From contig NZ_BAABDH010000103.1 in the NCBI RefSeq assembly GCF_039539525.1, positions 1 to 64,000 of the forward strand: a stretch of 64,000 nt of DNA, read 5' to 3'. Source of the DNA: Hymenobacter algoricola. Its GTDB lineage: Bacteria; Bacteroidota; Bacteroidia; Cytophagales; Hymenobacteraceae. Of the stretch, positions 16,792 to 25,068 are shown one piece after another (positions within the stretch are counted from its first letter, which is position 1; every line of letters starts with the position of its first letter). The notes beneath the pieces were generated by a model. The model saw nothing but the letters and a program-made list of their open reading frames with translations, had not been told where the DNA came from and searched no databases. The position numbers and the translations under genes are program-made.

Positions 16792-17442
16792 TTATTTCAC
16801 CAGGAATACTCCAATAATGCGCGTGGCCGGCGGAATGGCCGCCGACGGCATATCGGCCGAGTGCCCCTCGGGCAGGGACTTCTCGTCCAGAATCCAGCCC
16901 ATGCGCTGCTGGGAGGAAACAGCCACGAAGTCGCCCTCGCTGGAGCGCACCCGGGTCAGGCCGTACACCTGCCGGGCCGCGCCAAACGGGGAGCCCACCC
17001 CGATTCCCTCGCCGGTGCGGTACTGCGGGTCGGTGATGCGGATGCGGCGCAGCGAATAGCCTTCCGCCGCGGACCCCACCAGCTCCAGCCAGCTGGGCGG
17101 GGCGCTGGGCTGCTGGGCGTCGGTGAGCAGGTAGGCCGGGTACGTGACGCCCCGGTACTGGCAGGTGGTTTTGGTGAGCTGGGCGGCGGGCACCCGGCTC
17201 AGCAGCGATTTTTCGCTCATGCCCAGCGCCAGCCGGCCCGCCCGCCCGGGGCTGAGCAGATGCCGCGGGCCGGTCCCGGCCAGCCGGGCGGCGGCGGCGG
17301 CGGGGTCGGCGGCAGTAGCGCCGCTGACGAAGGGCGCGGCGGGGCTGCCCGCGCTGGTGCCCGGGGTGCTGGCTGAGTCGCAGGCCGCGGCGGCCAGCAG
17401 CAGCAGAAAGACGCAGAAGCGCAGGAAGGGGCGTGGAGGCAC
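16792..17442 (-). CDS. Lipoprotein of unknown function
   Basis: The 216-residue protein starts at GTG 17442 and has a lipoprotein signal ending AAAAC (Cys at about residue 20), then an Ala/Pro-rich linker. A globular part begins near residue 70: LALGMSEKSLLSRVPAAQLT, then YRGVTYPAYLLTD and IRITDPQYRTGEGIGVGS. The GxGVGSPFG stretch and the link between a calculated limit and a 'current' value recall small Bacteroidota lipoproteins with DUF-type domains, but I do not recognise the family. It is divergent from surE, sharing a 123-base promoter region. Confidence 0.7.
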   Translation of the reverse strand: MPPRPFLRFCVFLLLLAAAACDSASTPGTSAGSPAAPFVSGATAADPAAAAARLAGTGPRHLLSPGRAGRLALGMSEKSLLSRVPAAQLTKTTCQYRGVTYPAYLLTDAQQPSAPPSWLELVGSAAEGYSLRRIRITDPQYRTGEGIGVGSPFGAARQVYGLTRVRSSEGDFVAVSSQQRMGWILDEKSLPEGHSADMPSAAIPPATRIIGVFLVK

Positions 17443-17565
17443 AGCCGGGCTATGCGCGCGCCGCGGGCCGGGTGTTGGCCGGCGGGCTGCCGACCGGGCA
17501 AAATGGGCCGTAAGCGCCGGGCTTGCGTACCTTGGGGCAGCTTTCAACCCCAACCCCCCTTTGCC

Positions 17566-18435
17566 GTGGCTGCCAAAAAACGCAAACCCCTGATTCTGAT
17601 TTCCAACGACGACGGCATCACGGCCCCTGGCATTGCCACGCTGGTGCGCGTGATGCGCCGCATCGGCGAAGTGGTGGTGGTGGCGCCCAACTCGCCCCAG
17701 TCGGGCATGGGCCACGCCATTACCATCGGCACCTCCCTGCGCCTCGACCCGAGCACCATCTTCGAGGGCCTGGAAGCCTACGAGTGCAGCGGCACCCCCG
17801 CCGACTGCGTGAAGCTGGCCAAGCACTTCGTGCTCAAGGACCGCCGCCCCGATATCGTGGTGTCGGGCATCAACCACGGCTCCAACTCGGCGGTGAACGT
17901 GCTCTACTCGGGCACCATGTCGGCCGCCATTGAGGCGGCCATCGAGGGGCTGCCCGCCATCGGCTTCTCCTTGTGCGACTACGGCCACCGGGCCGACTTC
18001 TCCCACGTGGAGGAGTGGGTGGAGCACATCACCCGGCAGGCTTTGGAGCAGGGCATTCCCGCGGGCACGGCCCTGAACGTGAACATTCCCAAGAAGTCGG
18101 CCCACCCCATCAAAGGGGCCCGGCTGTGCCGGCAGGCCCGGGCCAAGTGGCAGGAGGAGTTCGACGTGCGCCTGGACCCGCACCAGCGCCCCTACTACTG
18201 GCTGATCGGCAACTTCGTCAACGAGGACCAGGGCGAAGACACCGACGAGTTTGCGCTGGCTCACAACTACATTTCCATCGTGCCCTGCCAGTACGACCTG
18301 ACGGCCCTGCACGGGCTGGCCGAGATGAATGAAAGCTGGAGCCTGAGCCTGGATGCTGGCAAAGCCAAGGCCGCCGATAAGCCCGGCCCCGGGAAGGCCG
18401 GCGGGGCCAAGCCCCGCAAGGCTAAGCAGAAGTAG
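17566..18435 (+). CDS. surE: 5'/3'-nucleotidase SurE
   Basis: SurE is a metal-dependent phosphatase of nucleoside 5'- and 3'-monophosphates, linked to survival under stress. The 289-residue protein starts at GTG 17566 and has the metal-binding ISNDDGITAPGI near residue 12, NSPQSGMGHAIT, the Ser/Asn motif SGINHGSNSAVNVLYSGTM, and AALNVNIP-like sequence (GTALNVNIPK). A lysine-rich tail of about 30 residues (KAKAADKPGPGK and onward) extends past the family core. A long shared hairpin follows the stop. Confidence 0.95.
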   Translation: MAAKKRKPLILISNDDGITAPGIATLVRVMRRIGEVVVVAPNSPQSGMGHAITIGTSLRLDPSTIFEGLEAYECSGTPADCVKLAKHFVLKDRRPDIVVSGINHGSNSAVNVLYSGTMSAAIEAAIEGLPAIGFSLCDYGHRADFSHVEEWVEHITRQALEQGIPAGTALNVNIPKKSAHPIKGARLCRQARAKWQEEFDVRLDPHQRPYYWLIGNFVNEDQGEDTDEFALAHNYISIVPCQYDLTALHGLAEMNESWSLSLDAGKAKAADKPGPGKAGGAKPRKAKQK

Positions 18436-18472
18436 ATGCCCGTGCGGCGCGGCGAATCAGGATTCTGAGCTG

Positions 18473-18540
18473 AAGCGCCCCGCCACCACTGCCCGCCCCG
18501 GCACTATCCTTGCGGCCCTGGCAGTGGTGGCGGGGCGCTT
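18473..18540. terminator. Long-stem hairpin between convergent genes
   Basis: AAGCGCCCCGCCACCACTGCC-type arms of 21 bases pair perfectly (18473-18493 with 18520-18540) around a 26-base loop. It lies between convergent surE and the importer gene, so it probably terminates both; the loop is unusually long for that job. Confidence 0.65.
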
Positions 18541-18615
18541 TGGTTCGAGCTGAGCGGTTGCGGTGGCCCGCGGGCAGGAGCCGCCGCCGCGGGTAAGCCC
18601 GGCCGTACCCGGCCG

Positions 18616-20178
18616 TTACTGGCTTAAGTACCGACCCAGGTCGGAAATGGAGGCAATGCCCAGCGCCGCGGCCTGCCGGCGGCGCATGAGCAGGGCGTAG
18701 GTGTTGTTGAAGCCCAGCGGGGCCAGCCACTGCAGCCCGTAGCGCCGCCGGAAGCCCTGCTGCACGTAGGCGTACACGGCTTGGGGGTCGCCGGCTAAAG
18801 AGTCCAGGGTGGCGGCCGAGGGTTGCAGCAGCACCAGCAGGCCGGTGCCGGTGTATTCGGGATACATGTCGATGGCGCCGGTGCGCAGGGCCTCAAAGCA
18901 GATGCTGGTACCGCCCAGTCCGGTTTTGGTGCTCACGTCGAGGCTGGTGTAGCCCCGGATCAGGGCCGCGTACATTTCCACCAGGATGTACTGCTCGGCA
19001 AAAATCTTGGAGCCCAGCGTGATGGTGGCGCCGCGCACCGGCTGGGGCGCCCGCCACAGCCCGCGCTGCCGCAAAAACGCCAGCGCCACGGCCCGGGGCT
19101 CCTGGTGCAGGTAGTCGACGCGGTAGTTCAGCTCCGTCATCACCGAGTCACTGATCTGCCCGGCCAGCTTGGCCAGCACCGGCTCCAGCTCGGGGTGGGC
19201 GGCCAGCACCTGGGGCCGAATTACCGGCGCGGCGTAATAGGGCGGAAAAGCGCGCCGGTCGTCGCGCAGCACGCGCAGGTGGTAGGCCTTGATGCGGCCG
19301 TCGGTGGAGTAGCCATCGATAAGGTCCACGTCGCCGTGGCGGGCTGCCTCGTAGACCAGCGCCGGGGCCAGCACCACGCTGGCCGGCTTCAGGCGGTACG
19401 TGGTGCGCAGGCCCGGCAGCCCGTCGGCGCGGCCCACAAACTCGGGGCTGAAGCCGGCCAGCAGGCGGCTGCCGGCCCGCGGCAGCCAGTAGAGTCCCGC
19501 CAGCAGGGGCAGCACCAGCAGCGCCGCCGCGCCCACCCGCACCAGCCGCCGCCCGCTCAGCCGCTGCAGCCCCGCCAGCGCCGCATCCAGGACCAGGGCC
19601 AGGGCCGCGGCCGGAATGGCGCCGGCCAGAATCATGGCCGGGTTGTTCAGGGCAATGCCGCCGAAGATGAACTCACCCAGTCCGCCCGCCGCAATGTAGG
19701 CCGCCAGCGTAGCCACGCCCACGTTGATGACGGTGGCCGTGCGCAGGCCGGCAAACAGCACCGGCAACGCCAGCGGCAGCTGCACCCGGCGCAGCAGCTG
19801 CCCGTCGGTGAAACCCAGGCCGCGGGCGGCCTCCACCACGGCCGGGCTCACGCCCTGGATGCCGGTGAGCGTGTTGCGGACGATGGGCAGCAGCGAGTAC
19901 AGAAACAGGGCGAAGATGGCCGGCCCCGGCCCGATGCCCAGCACCGGAATCAGAAAGCCGAGCAGGGCAATGCTGGGCACGGTTTGCAGCACCCCCGTGA
20001 AGCCCAGCACCAGCGGCGCCCAGCGCGGCCGCCGCGTAAGCCAGATGCCCAGCGGAATGCCCACCGCCGCGCCCAGCAGCAGCGAGGCCGCCGTCAGGCC
20101 GATGTGCTGGAGCGTTTGCTGGAGCAGCTTGCTGGCCTGGGCCTGCCAGAAAGCCAGGAGTTCGGTCAGCGTTTCCAT
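18616..20178 (-). CDS. Osmoprotectant ABC importer: permease fused to permuted binding domain
   Basis: The 520-residue protein is an OpuB/OpuC-type permease (five to six membrane segments within residues 20-235, with the EAARGLGFTDGQLLRRVQLP coupling loop at 116-135) fused to a glycine-betaine/choline/carnitine-type binding domain. The two halves of the binding domain are swapped. The usual second half comes first, at 244-375: EFVGRADGLPGL, DVDLIDGYSTDGRI, FPPYYAAPVIR. The usual first half comes last, at 383-520: GSKIFAEQYIL (389-399), KTGLGGTSICFEALRTG (418-434), DMYPEYTGTGL (437-447), PLGFNNTYAL (487-496). It overlaps the ATPase gene by 13 bases. It probably imports compatible solutes. Confidence 0.93.
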   Translation of the reverse strand: METLTELLAFWQAQASKLLQQTLQHIGLTAASLLLGAAVGIPLGIWLTRRPRWAPLVLGFTGVLQTVPSIALLGFLIPVLGIGPGPAIFALFLYSLLPIVRNTLTGIQGVSPAVVEAARGLGFTDGQLLRRVQLPLALPVLFAGLRTATVINVGVATLAAYIAAGGLGEFIFGGIALNNPAMILAGAIPAAALALVLDAALAGLQRLSGRRLVRVGAAALLVLPLLAGLYWLPRAGSRLLAGFSPEFVGRADGLPGLRTTYRLKPASVVLAPALVYEAARHGDVDLIDGYSTDGRIKAYHLRVLRDDRRAFPPYYAAPVIRPQVLAAHPELEPVLAKLAGQISDSVMTELNYRVDYLHQEPRAVALAFLRQRGLWRAPQPVRGATITLGSKIFAEQYILVEMYAALIRGYTSLDVSTKTGLGGTSICFEALRTGAIDMYPEYTGTGLLVLLQPSAATLDSLAGDPQAVYAYVQQGFRRRYGLQWLAPLGFNNTYALLMRRRQAAALGIASISDLGRYLSQ

Positions 20179-21185
20179 GCAGCGTCTTCGAGTTGGAGCG
20201 CCTGCCCGAAGGCCGCCATCAGGTGGGGCAAGGTGAGGCGGTGCCCCAGCCCGGCCGTCGAGTCAGCGGCCAGAAACAGTGCGGCGTCAGCTTGTTCTTC
20301 AACGGAATCGGTGAGCTGCTCCAGGGCCTGCTGCACCGAAAGCGTGGGGGCCAGCCGGGGGGCAGAAGCCACCACGGCCGTCGCGGCCGGCAGAAACGGG
20401 CGGATATCGGCCAGGCGCAACGTGCGCAGCTGCAGCGCCAGCCGGTCGGGGGCAAAAAAGCGGCGTACGAACTCGTTGGCGGGCCGAAACAGCAGCTCCC
20501 GCGGCGTACCCAGCTGCTGCACCCGGCCCGCGTCGAGCAGCAGAATCCGGTCGGCCAGCTCGAAGGCTTCCCCCACGTCGTGAGTGACCAGCACGATGGT
20601 CTTGCGGAGCAGCTCCTCCAGCTCCCGGAAGTCCCGGCGGATGGCGGTGCGGGTGATGGGGTCCAGGGCGCCGAAGGGCTCATCGAGCAGAACAATGGGC
20701 GGGTCGGCGGCCAGCGCCCGGGCCAGCCCCACGCGCTGCTGCTGCCCGCCGCTGAGCTGCTGCGGATACTGGTGGGCAAACTGCGCCGGCGGCAAGTGCA
20801 GGCGGGTCAGCAGGGCCTCGGTGCGGGCCGTGATGGCAGCCGGGGCGTGGCCCAGCAGCCGGGGCACCACGGCCACGTTTTCGGCCACGGTATAGTGCGG
20901 CAGCAGCCCCGCCTGCTGAATCACGTAGCCCATGCCCCGGCGCAGCGTTTCCGGGGCCAGGGTGCGCACGTCGTGGCCGCCGACTTCCACCGTGCCCGAG
21001 TCGGGCTCGATGAGGCGGTTGAGCATCTTGAGCAGGGTGGTTTTGCCGCAGCCGCTGGGGCCCAGCAGCACCAGGGTTTCGCCCGCGGCCAGCGCAAACG
21101 ACACGTCCTGCACCACGGGGCGGCCGGCGTAGTGCTTGCGCAGGTGGCGGGCGCAGATCAGGGGAGGGGAAGGACTCAAAGGCAC
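20166..21185 (-). CDS. Osmoprotectant ABC importer ATP-binding protein (ProV/OpuCA type)
   Basis: The 339-residue ATPase has Walker A GPSGCGKTT (about 41-49), signature LSGGQQQRVGLARAL, Walker B IVLLDEPFGALDP and the switch region VLVTHDVGEAFELADR. A C-terminal extension of about 100 residues contains LTDSVEEQADAALFLAADST and could hold remnants of the CBS domains of OpuCA. GTG 21185 is the likely start. It is the first gene of the importer operon; the permease/binding-domain fusion starts within its last 13 bases, so translation is probably coupled. Confidence 0.93.
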   Translation of the reverse strand: MPLSPSPPLICARHLRKHYAGRPVVQDVSFALAAGETLVLLGPSGCGKTTLLKMLNRLIEPDSGTVEVGGHDVRTLAPETLRRGMGYVIQQAGLLPHYTVAENVAVVPRLLGHAPAAITARTEALLTRLHLPPAQFAHQYPQQLSGGQQQRVGLARALAADPPIVLLDEPFGALDPITRTAIRRDFRELEELLRKTIVLVTHDVGEAFELADRILLLDAGRVQQLGTPRELLFRPANEFVRRFFAPDRLALQLRTLRLADIRPFLPAATAVVASAPRLAPTLSVQQALEQLTDSVEEQADAALFLAADSTAGLGHRLTLPHLMAAFGQALQLEDAAWKR

Positions 21186-21299
21186 CGGGAAATGATGGCG
21201 GGCAAGGTAAGGCGCAAATGCCGGATCCGGGGCGGGAGCCCGCCGAGTGCCGGTTTGGGTTTAACTTGAACCGATTTTCCACTTTATTGTCTTAGCGCT

Positions 21300-22298
21300 A
21301 TGCTCAAAAACCACTTTATCCTCGGCCTGCTGCTGTTGCTCGGCCTGCCCCGGCTCGCCCCGGCCCAGGTGTACGCCGCCACCGACCCGCTGGCCCACAC
21401 GTTTTCCATCGTCGCCCGCGACCCGGCCACCGGCGACCTGGCCGTGGCGGTGCAGAGCCACTGGTTTTCGGTGGGCACGGCCGTCAGCTGGGGCGAGGCC
21501 GGCGTGGGCGTGGTGGCCACCCAGTCGTTTACCAACAAGTCCTTCGGCCCCCGGGGCCTGGCGCTGCTGAAAAGCGGCAAAACGGCCCAGCAGGCCCTCG
21601 ATGAGCTGCTCAGCACCGACGACGGCCGCGACGTGCGCCAGGTTTCCATCCTCGACAGCAAGGGCAATGTGGCCACCCACACCGGCAAAAAGTGCGTCGA
21701 TATGGCCGGCCACCGGCTGGGGGCGCAGTTTTCGGTGCAGGCCAACATGATGCTCAACAACACCGTGTGGGACGCCATGGCCAAAGCCTACGAGCAGAAC
21801 GGCAAGCTGCCGCTGCCCGAGCGGGTGCTGGCCGCGCTGGATGCGGCCCAGGCCGTGGGCGGCGACGTGCGCGGGCGGCAGTCGGCGGCCCTGCTGGTGG
21901 TGCGCGGGCAGGCCAGCCCCGCTCCCTGGGACGACCGGCTCATCGACCTGCGGGTGGAAGACAGCGCCGCGCCCCTGCCCGAGCTGCGCCGCCTGCTCCA
22001 GCTCCACCGCGCCTACGAGCACATGAATGCCGGCGACCTGGCCGTGGAAAAAAACGACATGGCCCGGGCCGTGCAGGAATACCAGGCAGCCGAAAAGATG
22101 TTTCCCCAGAACCTGGAAATGAAGTACTGGCACGCCATTACTCTGGCCAACAAGCAGCAGCTGCCCGCCGCGCTGGAGCTGCTCCGGCCCATCTTTCAGC
22201 AGGAGCCCAACTGGCGCGTGCTCACCGCCCGCCTGCCCAAGGTAGGGCTGCTGACGGTGAGCGCCGCCGAGCTGAGACAGATTCTGACGCTGAAGTAA
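21300..22298 (+). CDS. Secreted DUF1028 protein with TPR-like tail
   Basis: The 332-residue protein has a signal peptide (1-22), then a DUF1028 domain: HTFSIVARDPATGDLAVAVQ, SHWFSVGTAVSWGEAGVGVV and the ATQSFTNKSFGPRGLALL region. DUF1028 proteins have an Ntn-hydrolase-like fold, but their activity is not established. Residues 240-332 form helical repeats (AYEHMNAGDLAVEKNDMARA) like TPRs. ATG 21300 is set by the signal peptide. The next gene, a lipoprotein phosphatase, starts 33 bases later, so cotranscription is likely. Confidence 0.85.
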   Translation: MLKNHFILGLLLLLGLPRLAPAQVYAATDPLAHTFSIVARDPATGDLAVAVQSHWFSVGTAVSWGEAGVGVVATQSFTNKSFGPRGLALLKSGKTAQQALDELLSTDDGRDVRQVSILDSKGNVATHTGKKCVDMAGHRLGAQFSVQANMMLNNTVWDAMAKAYEQNGKLPLPERVLAALDAAQAVGGDVRGRQSAALLVVRGQASPAPWDDRLIDLRVEDSAAPLPELRRLLQLHRAYEHMNAGDLAVEKNDMARAVQEYQAAEKMFPQNLEMKYWHAITLANKQQLPAALELLRPIFQQEPNWRVLTARLPKVGLLTVSAAELRQILTLK

Positions 22299-22331
22299 CC
22301 GCGCTTTAACCGCTTCCCATTCCCCGTTCTG

Positions 22332-22877
22332 ATGCTCAAGCTGACCTGGTTTGCCGCCCTGCTGTTGTTGCTTCTGGCCGGCTGCGCCGGCTCCAGGCCC
22401 GCCGGCCCGGCCGCTACCACCGTGTACGTGGTGCGCCACGCCGAGAAGGACCTCACGCCCGGCCTCGCCGACCCGCCGCTGACGCCCGCCGGGGAGCTGC
22501 GCGCCCAGGCCCTGCGCGAGCAGCTGCGCCCGCGCCACGTAGCCGCCATCTTCACCACCGACACCAGGCGCACCCGCGCCACGGCGGCCCCCCTGGCTGC
22601 CGCCCGGAACCTGACGCCGCTGGTGTACGACGCGAAAAACCAGGCGGCCCTGGCGGCCCGCATCCGGACCGAGTACGCGGGCAAAACGGTGGTGGTGGTG
22701 GGCCATTCCAACACCATCCTGGAAACCACTGAGGCCCTGGGCGCCGTCCGGCCCGCGGCCGCGGTGGCCGATGCCGAGTACGACTACCTGCTGGAAGTAC
22801 AGCTGCCGGCGGCCGGCGCGCCTACGGCCCGGGCCCGGCGCTACGGGGCGGCGGCGGCCGGGCCGGCGGGGCGCTGA
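22332..22877 (+). CDS. Histidine phosphatase superfamily lipoprotein
   Basis: The 181-residue protein has a lipoprotein signal (LAGC, Cys18) and a histidine-phosphatase domain with the catalytic RHAEK at residues 35-39, TTDTRRTRATA and the second catalytic histidine in VVVVGHSNTILETT. It is anchored to the outer or inner membrane facing the periplasm. The substrate is unknown. The domain is short and the C-terminal 20 residues are low-complexity Ala/Gly. Starts 33 bases after the DUF1028 gene. Confidence 0.85.
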   Translation: MLKLTWFAALLLLLLAGCAGSRPAGPAATTVYVVRHAEKDLTPGLADPPLTPAGELRAQALREQLRPRHVAAIFTTDTRRTRATAAPLAAARNLTPLVYDAKNQAALAARIRTEYAGKTVVVVGHSNTILETTEALGAVRPAAAVADAEYDYLLEVQLPAAGAPTARARRYGAAAAGPAGR

Positions 22878-23009
22878 GCAGCGGGGCGTACTGCTGCCAG
22901 AAAGCGGGCCGCCCGCGCTGCCCGCTGCCGTTTCCTGTTACCTTAGCCCGCCGCAGGTAGCCCGCTCGGGCTGCTTTTCTCTGTTTCATCTCGCTGACTA
23001 CTGCTTGCT

Positions 23010-24395
23010 ATGCCTTCATTTCTTCGCCGTGCCCTGCTCGTTTCCGGTCTTGGCTTTCTGACGTTGTCGGCTTCGGCCCAGACCTCGAAAATCGACTCCG
23101 TCAACATCCGTAAAATCTATGACGAGGCCCTGCTGCGGGGGCAGAGCTACGACAACCTGCGCCAGCTCACGGGTCAGATCGGCGGGCGGCTGAGTGGCTC
23201 GCCCCAGGCCCAGCAGGCCGTCGACTGGGGCAAGGTGACTATGGAAAAGCTGGGGCTGGACCGCGTGTACCTGCAGGAGGTGATGGTGCCGCACTGGGTG
23301 CGCGGGGCCAAGGAGAAAGCCGAAATCAAGCCCGCCAAGGGCAAGGGCGTCGCCCTGAACGTGTGCGCCCTGGGCGGCTCGGTGGGCACCGGCGGCAAGC
23401 TGCGGGCCGGCGTGGTGGAAGTGAAAACCTGGGCCGAGCTGGCCGCCCTGCCCGCCGACCGGGTGAAGGGCAAGTTCGTCTTCTTCAACCGCCCCATGAA
23501 CGCGGCCTACATCGAAACGGGCCGGGCCTACGGCGAAGCCGGCGACCAGCGCCGCAACGGGGCCGTGGAAGCCGCCAAGCGCGGGGCAGTGGGCGCGTTG
23601 GTCCGCTCCCTGACCCTGGCCCACGACGACTTTCCCCACACCGGCGCCATGCGCTACGACGAGGCGGTAGCCAAGCTGCCCGCCGCCGCCCTGAGCACCA
23701 ACGGCGCCGATGAGCTCAGCCAGCTGCTCAAAGCCGACCCCGACCTGACCTTCGAGCTGGAAATGAGCTGCGAAACCCTGTCCGAGGTGAAATCCTACAA
23801 CGTGGTGGGGGAAATCAGGGGCTCCAGGCTGCCGGACGAGATTATCACCGTGGGCGGCCACCTCGACTCCTGGGACCTGGCCCAGGGCGCCCACGACGAC
23901 GGCACGGGCTGCGTGCAGAGCATGGAAGTGCTACGCCTGCTCAAAGCCACCGGCCTGCGGCCCGAGCGCACCGTGCGGGCCGTGCTGTTTATGAACGAGG
24001 AAAACGGCGTGCGCGGCGGCAATAAGTACGCCGAGCTGGCCAAGGCCGCCAACGAAAAGCACCTGGCCGCCATGGAGTCCGACGGCGGGGGCTTCACGCC
24101 CCGGGGCTTCACCATCGAGGCGCCCGCGGCTACCGTGAAGCGCCTGCAGCAGTGGCAGCCGCTGTTTGCGCCCTACTTCAGCGGGCGGTTTACGGCCGGG
24201 CACGCCGGCACCGACATTGAGCCCCTAAAAGGCCAGGTCAAGGCCCTGATCGGCTACGACTGCGACTCCCAGCGCTACTTCGACATTCACCACACCGCCG
24301 CCGACACCTTCGACAAAGTAAACCGCCGGGAGCTGGAGCTGGGTGGTGCCAGCATGGCCGGCCTGATTTATTTGCTGAGCAAGTACGGGCTGTAA
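23010..24395 (+). CDS. M28 family metallopeptidase, secreted
   Basis: The 461-residue protein has a signal peptide (1-24, ends in SASA), a PA-domain-like insert (about 140-240) and a dinuclear zinc M28 catalytic domain. The ligands lie in VGGHLDSWD, AHDDGTGCV, FMNEENGVRGG, ESDGGGF and IHHTAADTFD. Proteins of this type are aminopeptidases or carboxypeptidases acting outside the cytoplasm. ATG 23010 is set by the signal. It follows an intergenic stretch with a near-consensus TACCTTAG box. The next gene starts 29 bases later. Confidence 0.92.
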   Translation: MPSFLRRALLVSGLGFLTLSASAQTSKIDSVNIRKIYDEALLRGQSYDNLRQLTGQIGGRLSGSPQAQQAVDWGKVTMEKLGLDRVYLQEVMVPHWVRGAKEKAEIKPAKGKGVALNVCALGGSVGTGGKLRAGVVEVKTWAELAALPADRVKGKFVFFNRPMNAAYIETGRAYGEAGDQRRNGAVEAAKRGAVGALVRSLTLAHDDFPHTGAMRYDEAVAKLPAAALSTNGADELSQLLKADPDLTFELEMSCETLSEVKSYNVVGEIRGSRLPDEIITVGGHLDSWDLAQGAHDDGTGCVQSMEVLRLLKATGLRPERTVRAVLFMNEENGVRGGNKYAELAKAANEKHLAAMESDGGGFTPRGFTIEAPAATVKRLQQWQPLFAPYFSGRFTAGHAGTDIEPLKGQVKALIGYDCDSQRYFDIHHTAADTFDKVNRRELELGGASMAGLIYLLSKYGL

Positions 24396-24424
24396 AAAAG
24401 CCGGTGGCGCCATCTTCCTTTCCT

Positions 24425-24970
24425 ATGCCGGCTTTGTACCTCGTTGCGCTGCTGCCGCCGGAGCCGGTATTCTCCCAGATCTGGGCGCTGAAGCAGGAGG
24501 TGCACGCGCGTACCGGCAGCCGCAACGCCGTGCGCCTGCCCCCGCACCTTACCCTGCTGCCGCCCATGCGCCAGCCCGCGGAGTTTGAGGCCGCCTGCTG
24601 CCGGGCGCTGGGCGGATTTGCCGCCACCCAACGGCCTTTCCTGGTGGGCGTACAGGATTTTGCCTGGTTTGGTGACCGAACCTTGTTTGTGCGGGTGAGC
24701 GAGGCCGCCGCCGTCCGGCACTTGCACGTCGCTCTGCTGAGCTGGTGCGCCACTCACCTGCCGGCGGTGCCGCCCGAAACCCGGCCCTTTACCCCGCACC
24801 TCACCCTGGCTACCCGCGACCTGCCCGCGGCCCAGGTGCCGGCTCTGCAGCAGGAGTTTGCTTCCCGCACCTTTGCCGCCACTTTCGCCGTGACCTCCAT
24901 CACTCTGTTCCGGCACGATGGGCAGCAGTGGGTGAGCCGCGAGACGTTTGCGCTGGGTGAGCCATCGTGA
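24425..24970 (+). CDS. 2'-5' RNA ligase/phosphoesterase family protein
   Basis: The 181-residue cytosolic protein has the two HxT motifs of the 2H phosphoesterase superfamily, His41-Leu-Thr43 (LPPHLTLL) and His125-Leu-Thr127 (TPHLTLAT). Family members hydrolyse or ligate 2'-5' or cyclic RNA phosphates; the physiological substrate here is unknown. ATG 24425 fits the family N-terminus (MPALYLVALLPPE); an upstream in-frame ATG at 24404 is less likely. It sits between M28 and subtilase genes with which it shares no obvious role. Confidence 0.87.
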   Translation: MPALYLVALLPPEPVFSQIWALKQEVHARTGSRNAVRLPPHLTLLPPMRQPAEFEAACCRALGGFAATQRPFLVGVQDFAWFGDRTLFVRVSEAAAVRHLHVALLSWCATHLPAVPPETRPFTPHLTLATRDLPAAQVPALQQEFASRTFAATFAVTSITLFRHDGQQWVSRETFALGEPS

Positions 24971-25068
24971 TGGGGCACGAGGAAAAGGGCTTGCCCAGCC
25001 AACCCCCCGGCCCGGTAAATTTCGTAGCTTTTTCCAGCGCACCTCGCGCGTCGTACCTTGCGCCCCTT

